A DNA stretch of 64,000 nt from Dendrobium chrysotoxum (taxonomy: Eukaryota; Streptophyta; Magnoliopsida; Asparagales; Orchidaceae), in NCBI GenBank assembly GCA_019925795.1, contig CM034297.1, positions 49,433,941 through 49,497,940 on the forward strand, read 5' to 3'. Made by a program: the position numbers and the translations under genes. How positions within the stretch are numbered: the stretch's first letter is position 1; each line of letters opens with the position of its first letter. Positions 44,451 to 55,121 of the stretch are shown one piece after another. The notes beneath the pieces are model-generated. The model saw only the letters and a list, made by a program, of their open reading frames with translations, searched no databases and was not told the origin of the DNA.

Positions 44451-46730
44451 GTGTTTTTTTTTTTTTTTTGAATAAAACCCACAAAAGGACCTATGTGTTA
44501 ATATAAATAAAGGGTTGCAAGTCCTTAAGGGGACCTCGAGCCACTAATGCTCAAAGAGCTACATTCAAAACAAAAAAAATAAAAAATCTAAAAACTTAAG
44601 ATCCCCTCTAAATTATAAAATAAAGCAGATATAAAAAGTTATTGATAGCAAAAAGCTACCAATGAAGAAAGAGCCACAGCCAAAACCATCCAATAAGCAC
44701 AGCAACTATGACAGAAGCGAATCATTGGACCAACATAGCCGACCAAAATCCAAAGACCTGCAAGGAAAAAACAAACCTCCACAAAAAATGAGTAAGCACC
44801 TCACTGAAACAAAATAAAACACACCACAAAGAAAGAGAAGAACAACCAGCAAAATAAAAGAAACATGGAAACACCAACCAAACAAGGAAATACCAACAAA
44901 CAAATAGCCGAGCCACAAAGCACAGGACCCCAATCAGAAGGCCAAAAGAAGCAAGACAACCAGCCAAATAACCCAAGACAACCCAACCATCACCAAAAGA
45001 GAAGACAACTAGCACCTGGACAAGACAAGCCAAAACCAGAACACAGCCCGAATGACACTACCAAGAGGAATTAACCAATACAAGAACAAGAATGCGCATT
45101 AGAACGAGTAGCTCTACCAACTGAAAACTTGAAACTTTATTTTTTTTTTCTTATAATTCTTGCCAGAAACTATGGAGAAACATTTAAATAATTATCCTCC
45201 ACCAAAAAATTAGAGATACCATCATTAGTCTCCCCAACACCCAAGTGATCACCGGACTGAATACAAATCCAATAAGAGTGATCAACAGGATCAACATAAT
45301 GAAAATCCATATTTTGCTTCCCACCACCCAAATCAATAACCACATCTTGAAAGATAGGGGAAACTGGTAAATTAATTATAGGCACCTTGTTAGAGACATC
45401 GAAATAATCAATAAGAATAGAAGGAGCATCTACAAGGGTAGGAAGCCCCTCACCAACATCACCAAAGAGCACATTAACCAAGTTATTTCCAACTCAGTGA
45501 TCCACAGATTCCATAATAGGTGATAAAGCTAAATGATTACCAAAACTTCTAGTAGAAGGAACTAAGACAGGGTTAACAACCATGGCATTATTATTACCCT
45601 CAATAACCACAGTATCAGAAGCATTAGCAGAAGAGGGAAATACACCATGAGAAGCAATATTATTGTTACTATTATTCTTATCCTCAATAACCACATTATC
45701 CGAAGAATTAACAGTAAGCAAATTATTGTGAATATTCTTTGAATCCCTAAATAAATGAGGATGTAGGCTAATACAATCATTTTTCATAAGCCCCAATGAT
45801 TTGCAGTGTTCACAAAAATGAGAAAACTCCTCCATCTCAACTTGTTGAATACAACCAACTTTATCAGGCCCAAGCCACACAGTATCATGGATATTGCTTA
45901 GTCATGTCTAACTCGAGCAAAACTTGAGCAACCGAGGGATGAGTCCCATTAGACGTAGCATTGTCAGTTTTTAGAGGGTGACCAAACAACGAGCCCAAAC
46001 CATGTAATATACAGGGAAAAAATAAATGGGCCTAAGATTAGGGGAAAAAACCCAAATAGGAATGATGGAGGATTCCACAACAATGTCAAAAAATGGGGAC
46101 CATTTGGTCATCTTCATAAAATAATTGAAAACAAAATAAGATCTATGGGAAAAGACTCTACTAGAATCTCTATAAGTATTAAGTTTGATCAAAACATGCC
46201 TTGAATTTAGGAGGGTGACCAAAAATTCACCACCAAGCTGAAGATTAAAGAAAAAATTCTGAATCGAGCCCAGACTAGACTTGCGATTGGGAAATTTACC
46301 GACCAAAGTGATTCAACAAGGACAGCAAGAGCAAGAATCTCCTTATCTGAAATCCATAGTGACGGCAACCCACGATAGGTTGTAGATTTGAGATCAGAAA
46401 AGGCAACCGTAGAGGAAGCACCTGAAAGTGTATCACCATAAGAGTGAGAGGACTTTACCATTTAAAAAGCCAGGATCTTCCAAACGAACATGATTAACCG
46501 CCATTCGAGCCGAATGATTAGTTAAAGGTGGAATGATCATGAAGAAAAAAACTAAAATACCAAAAAAAAAAAAGAAGAAGAACAACGAGAAAAATGAGAA
46601 AGCCCGAAGAGAAGAGTAACCATACATTAAACAATAAGAATAAACTTCCCTGAGTCAGCCAGAACGATCGTCAAGGACGCCGATTTGAAAGACGGAGAGG
46701 TGGCTGGGGAGCGAGAGCCAGCATAAAGTG
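44451..46730 (-). mobile_element. ORF2-less L1-type LINE (copy 2), 2280 bp
   Basis: The poly-T at 44454 onward is the poly-A tail. Target duplication agtaaataaat (44440-44450 and 46731-46741) flanks it, with weaker similarity beyond. On the minus strand: leader, ORF1 remnant (45071-46504), then a 3' UTR ending 'gggttttattc' plus A-tail, similar to copy 1. No endonuclease or RT sequence is present. It inserted about 210 bp downstream of the FAR stop codon, possibly within or just after that gene's 3' UTR. Confidence 0.82.
45071..46504 (-). pseudogene. LINE ORF1 (DUF4283 + zinc knuckle), broken, copy 2
   Basis: Starts MAVNHVRLEDPGF at 46504, like copy 1. DUF4283-like text follows in about 45971-46306 (VGKFPNRKSSLGSIQ, EFLVTLLNSRHVLIKLN). 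The zinc knuckle CEHCKSLGLMKNDC (45770-45812) has Leu where copy 1 has the His ligand, so metal binding is probably lost. It ends VGRATRSNAHSCSCIG-stop at 45071, directly followed by the 3' UTR. Several stops, for example near 45482-45494 and 45900-45970, inactivate it. Confidence 0.78.
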
Positions 46731-46741
46731 AGTAAATAAAT

Positions 46742-47229
46742 ATGTGTGTTAATGTGAATTGTTAACTTATAATTTTAATTCTTGATATGCATTGTAAGAA
46801 AGACTGGGATGGTTTAAGAAAGGGTCCTTATCTTGTCTTTAGGTTTTTGTTTGGCAAGTACCACTTTTGTTTAATTTTTTTCTTTTCTTATATTGAATTT
46901 ATTGCTCCAATAAGGTTGATTGTAATTATGAAGTTGACGTGAATTATTCTAGGCTTTTAGTGTAGCTTGATCTTTTAGAGCAAATAGTATTTGACTCAAG
47001 TTCAAATGTTAGGTTTGCTTACATGCTCATTTGGGGTTGTCTGGTTTGAAGTAAAAGGGGTATAAAGTATTTCAAATGCAGAGATTTTAAGAATATTGTT
47101 GTTTGGTTTTAAGTAAAACAAATGTAGTTTAAAATGTTAGAATATTTGAAATTCACTCTCTAGTTCGTTTTTGGTGTATTTTGAACTCCTTAGATTTGGG
47201 CGAGTTTCAAGTACCCAAAAATTTCGTTG
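46742..47229. other. Spacer, no gene seen
   Basis: AT-rich single-copy-looking sequence with no domain or TIR that I could pair. Confidence 0.5.
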
Positions 47230-47460
47230 TCTTTACCTCCGCCCACCACCTGCCGCCATCGCCAACTACCGCCACCATCTCTGACCCCTGACCACGACCA
47301 TCGTCGTCTGCCACCACAGCCGTCATCGGCCACCGCTGTCATTGACCACCGTTCGCCACCATCATCACTAACCACCATTCTTGACCACCACTATTGACGG
47401 CCGACCACCATCGCCATCATCCACAGCCTATCGCCGGCTGGTGACCACACGATCGATCGA
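47230..47460. repeat. CCACC-rich degenerate minisatellite
   Basis: About 230 bp built from imperfect CCACCATCG/CCACCGTC words, strongly C-rich on the plus strand against an AT-rich background. Frames through it (minus 47190-47378, plus 47381-47593) are by-products of the repeat. Confidence 0.7.
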
Positions 47461-47689
47461 CAATATAAGAGATGGAGTGGCTAGTTACAAAAATGTGTGC
47501 ATGAGAGAGAAAAAAGATAAAAACATGAGCGCAAGAAAAATAATGGTGCTCCAATTTAAAAAAAAAAAAAAACTATATGCAAGACTATATTAAGGCCAAA
47601 TAAAACTTAAGTAGGCAATTTTTTGACACGAAAGTTTTTAAGGCTCTTATTTAAAAGTGTCTTAATTAATAATACTACAGTAATATATA

Positions 47690-48340
47690 TAGCCATATGA
47701 AATCACTAGATGGTGCCTTTGATATGATTCCAACTATTTTGAGTATTTTCTTTAGTTTCATAAAAACAGCAATTTCTTCAGTAATCTCATTGCTTTATGG
47801 AATTATAACTACCAAGAAGTCTTTTAATTATTTTGGAATGATCCTTTTTTTGAACAAACAGAACCCGACAGATTTCAAAGAATAGAGGCTTGCATTCAAT
47901 GCTCTCATATGGACTTTAAATGTAATGTTTTTTAATGCGATTCATAATAGTAGGCAAGATAATTAACTTTTTTTATATAAAAAAAAATTTTATAATATGG
48001 AAAGAATGTGCATGAATTAATGTCTTAAAAAAAGAAAAAAAATAAACTAATAATAATAATAATAATTACAATGACAGCCATTTAAGAAAAGGCCAGCTCG
48101 CCATATTAGTCATCTCTTTAAGGCAATGACAGCTCTTGGCCATATGCCATCCCTTCTTGTATAAAAATAAATGCCTTAGGAGACTTCTCTTTTAAGACAA
48201 TGACAGCTCTTTGTTAATTATGACAAACTCATACAAACATCACACATGGCAAACTCACACACACAACAAAGCAGAGCGCATGCAAAATGAAGCATAACGT
48301 TCTCTCTGAGTTTTATCATTAGTATTGAGTTCTTACAGAT
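47690..48340 (+). pseudogene. Decayed duplicate of the FAR upstream flank with a scrap of exon 2
   Basis: Colinear with 39880-40500: 'tttcataaa...caatttctt...taatctcattgctttatggaattataactaccaagaagtctttta', the 'gacagctc' repeats and 'gccatcccttcttgtata'. At 48271-48292 it has gcagagcgcatgcaaaatga, the end of FAR exon 2 (AERMQNE). The following donor GT is changed to GC, and intron-like sequence runs to about 48340. Exon 1 and all later exons are absent. This is a relic of a former tandem FAR copy. Confidence 0.75.
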
Positions 48341-48372
48341 GACTTCGATTCAAGTTCAAATGGATTGGCTAA

Positions 48373-48502
48373 GGCTTCATTTGGGACAACTTTCTTATTA
48401 TTTTTAAAGCAGCTTTTTATACAAAAAAAATTAATTCTAAAAGTTTTTGTGCTAAAAAAACCGCTTTAAAATGTAGGAAGAAAGCTGCCCCAAATGGAAC
48501 CT
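48373..48502. mobile_element. MITE, Harbinger-like foldback, 130 bp
   Basis: Ends GGCTTCATTTGGGACAAC and GCTGCCCCAAATGGAACC form an imperfect hairpin; TAA occurs on both sides (48370-48372 and 48503-48505). Same family as 3885-4008. Confidence 0.65.
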
Positions 48503-48631
48503 TAAGACCTGAATCAAAAAATATGGGGATTATATTGAGTCGAGCTAAACAAGTTGACCAAGACCTGAATCAAACATTTTGACTTCTGCTTTAGCAAAGT
48601 TTGAGTTCATTAAAACATGGTCAATTTTAAG

Positions 48632-48785
48632 TGAAATTATTACGTGCAGTCATCGGACGCCATCCAGAGACGAATCAGGACGTGCCACGTCACCATTTGT
48701 TGTGTATCGGTGCTGTGTACCGGGGTGACGAGGTGCATCCTGGTTCGCTTCTGGATGGTCCGGTGACGGCACGTAATAATTTCTG
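48632..48785. mobile_element. Foldback MITE with 9-bp target duplication, 154 bp
   Basis: About 60-bp inverted repeats (GAAATTATTACGTGC at both ends, then a CATCCAG-type stretch) surround a short GC-rich centre. The 9-bp direct repeat CAATTTTAA flanks it (48623-48631 and 48786-48794), the target duplication length of Mutator-like elements. No coding capacity. Confidence 0.75.
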
Positions 48786-48794
48786 CAATTTTAA

Positions 48795-49379
48795 ATCAAA
48801 ATTTCACTGATTTAAACCATGCATGAAATTTATTATTAAGGGTGCAAATGAGTAAAGCCAACTCATGAGCTAGCTTGAGCTAGCTTCAATAAATGGTTCT
48901 TGTGCTGATGAGTCAACCACAACTTGAGTTGTTAGCTTGCAAGCTGACAAGTTTAAAAAAATATTGATATAAAATTAAAATACACTTATAATATGTTAGA
49001 ATCCATGAGTTCAAACATAAAGTTATTAAAAATATTTAAAAATTATATCTCATTTTCTTATTCTTAATTTTTTATCTTATAGTTTCTGATTTTTTTTTAT
49101 AATTTTATTGTAATAATTTCTTGAGAAAATGCCTTAATAACATTGGTAGGCTATTCATGTTGAATTGCATATGCTAGGATTACTCAATGGATGACATTCT
49201 TATTATAATAATATCATATGAACTTTATTTTCTCATATACGCATAAAAAACAGAAATGTTAGCCATTTTTTTTAAGCCATCTTAATATGTTTTAGCTTAA
49301 TGGCTTTATAAAAATCATTTATTTTGTTTTCTATTAAAAAATGGGGGAACATCAAGTTTCATGAATTGTGAAGTGGTTC
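48795..49379. other. AT-rich spacer, no gene seen
   Basis: Nothing recognisable apart from a short 'gagctagcttgagctagctt' repeat near 48867. Confidence 0.5.
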
Positions 49380-50730
49380 ACTCACATACATTATATTGAG
49401 TTTATCTCTACCAAAAAATCTCCTTAATCGAGCACGAATCTTGAGGTATATTCAAGTTGAAAACTTTCAAAATTAAATTTGTGACTATCCGAACTTCAAT
49501 TTTAGAAAACTTATAATCAAGCTAAACTTCTCAGTGAGACGAACAAAACGACACATAAATCGGTCTAATCCGAGCCCAAATGTGATCAAATCAAGGGCTT
49601 AAAGAATATTGGGAAGCTTTAGAGCATTAATTGGATGCCCAAATGATATCCAAGTATAACATGCTTATCTTCGAATCAAGCAGCTCAACGAGATGAATCT
49701 AACGAGCCGAAGATCACTTAATTTCAACATCATTAAGGCACTTTCATGCTTGACAAATGCTCTATAATCGAGGGAATAGGCTTGGGCCGTCCGATGGAAC
49801 ACTTCAAATTTACCCCAGATTTCTCCATATTTACAGGGCATGCCATTCTCAAAATCTATAAATAGGCTCCCTCTTCTCACATGAGGGGAAGTTAGGATCT
49901 TTGGAGGCTTCGATCCTGGGCTAGACACTCAAGAGAGCTCTAAGGATTGAAGCAACCTGGAGCTTCACCTTGACACAACCACTGATGAACCCTTGCCACT
50001 AGGCTGCCACTACTAGACTTTTGCCCAACTATCACATCAAACTTCTGTCCAGCAGCCACCGTCGGGCATTCATCCAACAACCATTTCCTACTAACAATGA
50101 TCGCTTTAAACACAATTGCATGTCGATTATGGTCCTTCCAACCACAGTCGTCCAATGACTACAGTCCCTATGACCTTCATCGCCCGATAGCTACAGTCCA
50201 TCCAACCACCACCACTCCAACCTTTGTCGCTCATTAATTATAGTCCCTCTAACATCCATCACTTGATGACTACAGTCCCTCAGATCATCCTCCGACTACG
50301 GTTGCTCAAATCGCCCACCGACTTTGGTCCCTTTGAACCCCGTAACCCGCCGACTATGGTCACTTCGACCTCCATCTCCCATTGACTATGATCCCTCTGA
50401 CCACCATTACCCATTGACTATGGTCCTTCTGACCAGGATAGCCTACTGACTATAGTCCCTCCGACCTCCGTCACTTGCCTACTACAGTCCCTTCAGCCTC
50501 AACCACCCCTCGACTATGGTCCCTCTAACCACAGTTGCCCGCCAACTATGATCCCTCCTATGTTGCACTCTAAATATGATCCCTCCAACCTATTTTGCAT
50601 ATCTCTTATGCTCTCTTCAACCTTTATCACCCTACCACTTCCATTGCTCGTAAACTATGATCCCTCTGACTATTGTTGCCCAACTACAGTCCTACCAACC
50701 AAACTAACAAGCTAACATTATTTTGAGAAC
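49380..50730 (+). repeat. LTR-like repeat with ~32-bp minisatellite, plus-strand copy
   Basis: Colinear, in opposite orientation, with 1-870. Upstream phrase 'gagcccaaatgtgatcaaatc', then TATAAATA at 49857-49864 followed by 'ggctccctcttctc', typical of plant retroelement promoters. From about 50150 to 50700 there are at least twelve degenerate ~32-bp units of the type gactatggtccctctgacc-accattaccc. No frame, primer-binding site or target duplication identifies the parent element. It ends where CACTA-2 begins. Confidence 0.55.
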
Positions 50731-51372
50731 AACACTCACACTAAAGGAAAACAATGAAATACCGGTGGAATTTTTAGCAGAAATATTGTCGTCGGAACCA
50801 GCGACGGCATTTCTGGCGGATTGGTCCGCCGGTACGTTTACGTCGTATTTACCGGCGGAAATACCGTCGGTATCTTTCCAGCGGCTAAACCGTCGGAGGT
50901 TCGACGGTTTTTTCAATATACCGACGCATATTCCACTGGTAATATCCGGCGGATATTCCGGCGAATTTACCGCCGGTTAATTAAAACCCGACGACGTATT
51001 ACCGGCGGATTATCCGCCGGTAACACGTCTGGTAGAAAATCTGCCGGAAAATATGCCGGTAATCTGAATATATCGACCCCGAGCCCTCGACTTCTGCTCA
51101 TTCTGTTTAGGGCTCCGCTTTCTGTTTAGGGCTCCGCTTCCTGACGACGTGCGCGCCAGCCGCGATCTCCATCGATGACCTCCCTACCTCTCTCGATCGA
51201 GCTCGTTCGACAATGACCTTGCCCTTGAATTCAGTCGACGACTTCCCTCCCTCGCTCGCTAGGTGCCTCGCTCGGTCGCTTGCGCGAGATCGTCCGTCGA
51301 CGACGAACGGCGTGATTTGTAGGTAACTGACTTCTCCTTTCGCATTTCTTTTTTTGTTAGCTAGGTTTAGTC

Positions 51373-52200
51373 ATGGATGTTCTCACTAGACATTTGCAAG
51401 AGAATGTAAATTGGTGTATGCTTTTTGTTGATGATATTCTTCTTGTTGATAAGATCACTAGAGAGGGAGTTGAAGGTAAACTTGATTTATGTATTCTTTT
51501 TGTTTATGTATGCTTTTTGTTGATGATATTCTTCTTGTTGATAAGATCACTAGAGAGGGAGTTAAAGGTAAATAAGATTGTGCGAATTATAGATGAACTA
51601 AGTTAATGTGTCATACTCTAAAACTGTGAGAGTGAGTTAAGGAGCGTAGGTTGTGGTGTGATGCTAATGTTTCTCAAAATTAATTTGGATTCATGCCAGA
51701 TCTACCTTAGAGTCTAAAGGTTTTCGCATGAGTAAATCTAAAATAGAATATATGGAGTGCAATTTTAGTCGTAATAGAGCTAGTGAGTGGATTGTCACAT
51801 TGGATGATCAAGTCATTAATAAGAATACACATTTCAGATATCTTGGATTTATTATTTAGAGTGATGGTGAAATAGATGGGGATATTATCAGTAGAATTTA
51901 TGTTGGATGGTTGAAGTGGAGGAATGCATCGGGTTTATTGTGTGATAGAAAAGTACCCCTCAAACTTAAGGGAAAATTCTATTGTCCGGTACCGATCGGT
52001 ACCGAGCGGTACCGGTACTACTGTCGGTACCGAGTGGTACCGCGCTCGGTACCTCGCGCCTAATGATGTGAAAAGGACCTGTAATGCTTTATGGTGCCGA
52101 ATGTTGGCCAATAAAAGATTAGCATAATTCTAAGTTAAGCGTTGCAGAAATGAGGATGCTCAGGTGGATGAGTGGTTCTACCCTTAGTATCAAATGTAGA
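51373..52200 (+). pseudogene. RTE-type LINE reverse transcriptase fragment captured in CACTA-2
   Basis: Starts MDVLTRHLQ, then WCMLFVDDILLVDK (the RT box, family form FADD), REGVEGKLDL, a local ~75-bp duplication of the RT box, then MSKSKIEYMECNFS, TLDDQVINKNTHFRYLGF, GWLKWRNASGLLCDRKVPL and KLKGKFY. After the GGTACC cluster comes PVMLYGAECWPIK and AEMRMLRWMSG. This is the order of RTE-clade plant LINEs. Frames are broken and the endonuclease is absent. It sits between CACTA leader and transposase, the same relative place as in CACTA-1. Confidence 0.82.
51988..52060. repeat. GGTACC(G) cluster inside the RTE fragment
   Basis: Six GGTACC palindromes within about 70 bp, spaced about 10-17 bp, with GATC, GAGC and CGCTC spacers. 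It interrupts the RTE text between KGKFY and PVMLYG, so it is an insertion or local expansion relative to the LINE. Confidence 0.8.
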
Positions 52201-52339
52201 TCATATTTATTCTCTCTATATTTCTCCATCAAACCTAGATAGGACTACCTTGCTATCTTTTTACAAATGGTATGTAACTATTTTGGCAAGTAATTGTAAC
52301 TTATATTCTTATTGTCAATATTATATGTAGGCTATATAT

Positions 52340-55021
52340 TATGGATATCAGAACTCAAAAAAGTTAGATGTATAATCGATTGGCGTAAGGACGGAAGACA
52401 TTAACTGATGACTTCATTAAAGGGGTGCATTTTTTTATTCAGACAGCTTCTCAACTACCCAGCTTCATCTCAGATGGGAAGTTTCGTTGCCCATGTTCTA
52501 AACACAAAAATCAGGTGCACCTTAGCCTAGATGACGTAACTGTTGATCTATATCGTCGAGGTTTCATGCCAGATTACTGGTATTGGACTTCTCATGGTGA
52601 GTACGAACCAAATTTGGATTCTCGATGCTGCCCATCGACAAGTGCTACTAGAGATGATGAAGAGCATATCATACCTAATCTTGAGGATTTAATTCATGAT
52701 GCAAGTGGAGCACAATTTGAGCAATATACAGAAGAGTCACCGAATAAAGAAGCACAACATTTTTATGATTTATTGCATGCTTCCCAACAACCAATATGGT
52801 CAGGTTGCACCACTCACTCAGAGTTATCCGTTGCTCTTAAGATGTTAAGTATCAAGGCAGAATATAATATCCCCCGTGATTGTTTTAATCAATTTATTGG
52901 ACTGCTTAAAGAAACCAATCCAGCAGATAACATAATTCCCACATATTTATATCGGACTAAAAAGTTGGTTTCGAAGCTTGGTTTGACATACAAAAAGATA
53001 GATTGCTGTGTCAACGGTTGCATGTTATTCTACAAAGATTTCCAATCAGAGATTGCATGCCATCATTACAACGCACCAAGATTTAAACAAAAATCTATCA
53101 CGAAAAGAAAGCTGAAGGATGTAGCAGCTAGCAGGTTATTTTACTTACCCATTATTCCTAGACTACAACGATTATATGCATCAATGAGATCTGCTGAACA
53201 TATGAGATGGCAGATGCCTGGAAACATTTTGATCGTGCATATCCCACATTCGCCTCAAAATCAAGAAATATAAGATTAGGTTTATGCGCAGATGGTTTCA
53301 CTCCATTTAGCTAGTCTGCTTCACCTTACTCATATTGGCCCGTCATACTCACACCATATAATCTTTCACCAGAGATGTGTATGACTACTCCTTATATGTT
53401 TCTGACGCTTATCATTCCAGGGCCACATAATCCAAAAGTAAAGATCGATGTTTTCTTGCAACTGTTAATTGATGATTTAAATCTATTATGGGAAGAGGGA
53501 ATAAGTACATATGACATCTCCACCAAACAGAACTTCATTATGAAGGCAGCATTACTTTGGACAATTGGTGATTTTCCCGCATACGATATGCTCTCAAGTT
53601 GAAACACTTTTGGAAAATTAGCTTGTCCACTTTGCATGGAAAATACAAAGTCATTCACTTTAAAGCACGGAGGAAAGAACACCTGGTTTGACTGTCATCG
53701 CATGTTCTTACCTACTGATCATCCTTTCATGCGAAATAAGGATAGTTTTGTCAAGAATAAAATGGTAACGTCACTGCCTCCTCCTAGATTAACTAGTGAA
53801 GAAATATTTGAAAGAGTCAGCTCCAGCCCCACAGTAGTGGAATCTCCATCATTAGCTGATTACAAATTGCCAGGATATGGTGTCAACTACAATTGGACTA
53901 AGAAAAGTATTTTTTGGACATTACCATATTGGAGGACAAACTTGATCAGACATAACTTAGATGTGATGCATATAGAGAAAAATGTCTTTGATAATATATT
54001 CAATACAGTTATAGATATCAAAGATAAATCCAAAGATAATATAAAAGCAAGGATGGACTTAAAGGAGATTTGTAGGAGAAAAGTATTAGAAATGAGGGAT
54101 GGTGGAAGTGGAAAATATTTCAAACCAAAAGCTCCATTCACTTTGACTTTAGAATAGAGGCGTGCTGTTTGTGAATGGATGAAGAGTTTACGTATACCTG
54201 ATGGATATTCTTCAAATCTAAGCAGATGTGTTGACATTAGAACTGGGAGATTATTTGGTATGAAGAGTCATGACTGTCATATCTTCATGTAATGTCTGTT
54301 GCCAACTGCCTTTAGTTATCTGCCGGATCAAATTTTGAAGCCCTTGATCGAGCTGAGTATCTTCTTCAAAAATTTATGCTCTTTAAAATTAAATATAGAG
54401 CAACTTATTCTTATGGAGCAGCATGTCCCGTTTATTCTGTGTAAACTTGAGAAGATATTTCCTCCAGCTTTCTTTGACTCTATGGAGCATCTGCCATTAC
54501 ATTTACCATATGAAGCTAGAGTCGGTGGACCAGTTCAGTATCGGTGGATGTATCCTTCTGAGAGATACTTAAATAAACTTAAGAAGACTGCTAAGAACAA
54601 AGCGCATCCTGAAGGCTCAATATATGAAGCATATTTAATGTACGAGACAACTCAGTTCTGCTCGTATTACTTTGAAATAAGGTCACAATCAAGTTAGAGC
54701 ACTGCACCTGAAAAAGTGGGTCAATCATCAAATTTATCTGTTTTCAACGGCAGTGGTGAACCCGTAGGCGCTAGTACCATGCGCTATTTGACTGATAATG
54801 AGATGCGAGTTGCCACTTTATATGTCTTGCTTAACTGTGATGAAGTTGAGCCATATCTTGAGTAAGTTTGAATAAGCATGCTCATAAATTTGTTATTCAA
54901 ACTTTCATTAAATCTAAACCTTAATGTTTACAGGAGTTTCATTGATGGATTGAATACAACAGAACAAGTAGAAGTCCAAAAGATAGTGGAAACACATTTT
55001 CCTATTTGGTTTAAAAATGCG
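52340..55021 (+). pseudogene. CACTA-2 transposase TNP2, broken mainly by C-to-T type stops
   Basis: Order: start region with SWMYNRL-type text (Trp is TAG here), Transpos_assoc (DGKFRCPCSKHKNQVHL, then GFMPDYWYWTSHGEYEPN), tnp2 (SGCTTHSELSVALKML, NIRLGLCADGFTPF, LIIPGPHNPKVKIDVFLQLL, RHNLDVMHIEKNVFDN), DUF4218 (MEHLPLHLPYEARVGGPVQY), then an exon at 54935-55021 (SFIDGLNTTEQ to FPIWFKNA) opening the DUF4216 part. A deletion with frameshift lies near 53210 (after MRW). In-frame stops replace Trp (52365; 53600) or Gln (53314; 54155; 54290), each one C-to-T or G-to-A step from the family residue. DUF4216 itself is missing. Confidence 0.82.
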
Positions 55022-55121
55022 GTACATATTTCGACAATTCATTTCAATTAATATATCTTTATTTAATTATTAAGCATACTAATGACATACTTTATCTAAT
55101 ATTAATATATGTCTATTACAG

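Noticed and set aside
44706..45074. Hydrophobic minus-strand frames and a Gln-rich plus-strand frame
   Set aside because: 3' UTR of the ORF2-less LINE copy 2; no domain and no support.
47190..47593. Gly/Trp-rich and Thr/Ser-rich frames
   Set aside because: They come from the CCACC minisatellite and have no start context or domain.
50150..50700. ~32-bp repeats considered as a CRISPR array
   Set aside because: Units follow each other directly and are all degenerate versions of one sequence, with no unique spacers: a minisatellite.
50704..51129. Frames across the CACTA-2 5' end
   Set aside because: They consist of subterminal CCGGCGG motifs translated; no protein family.
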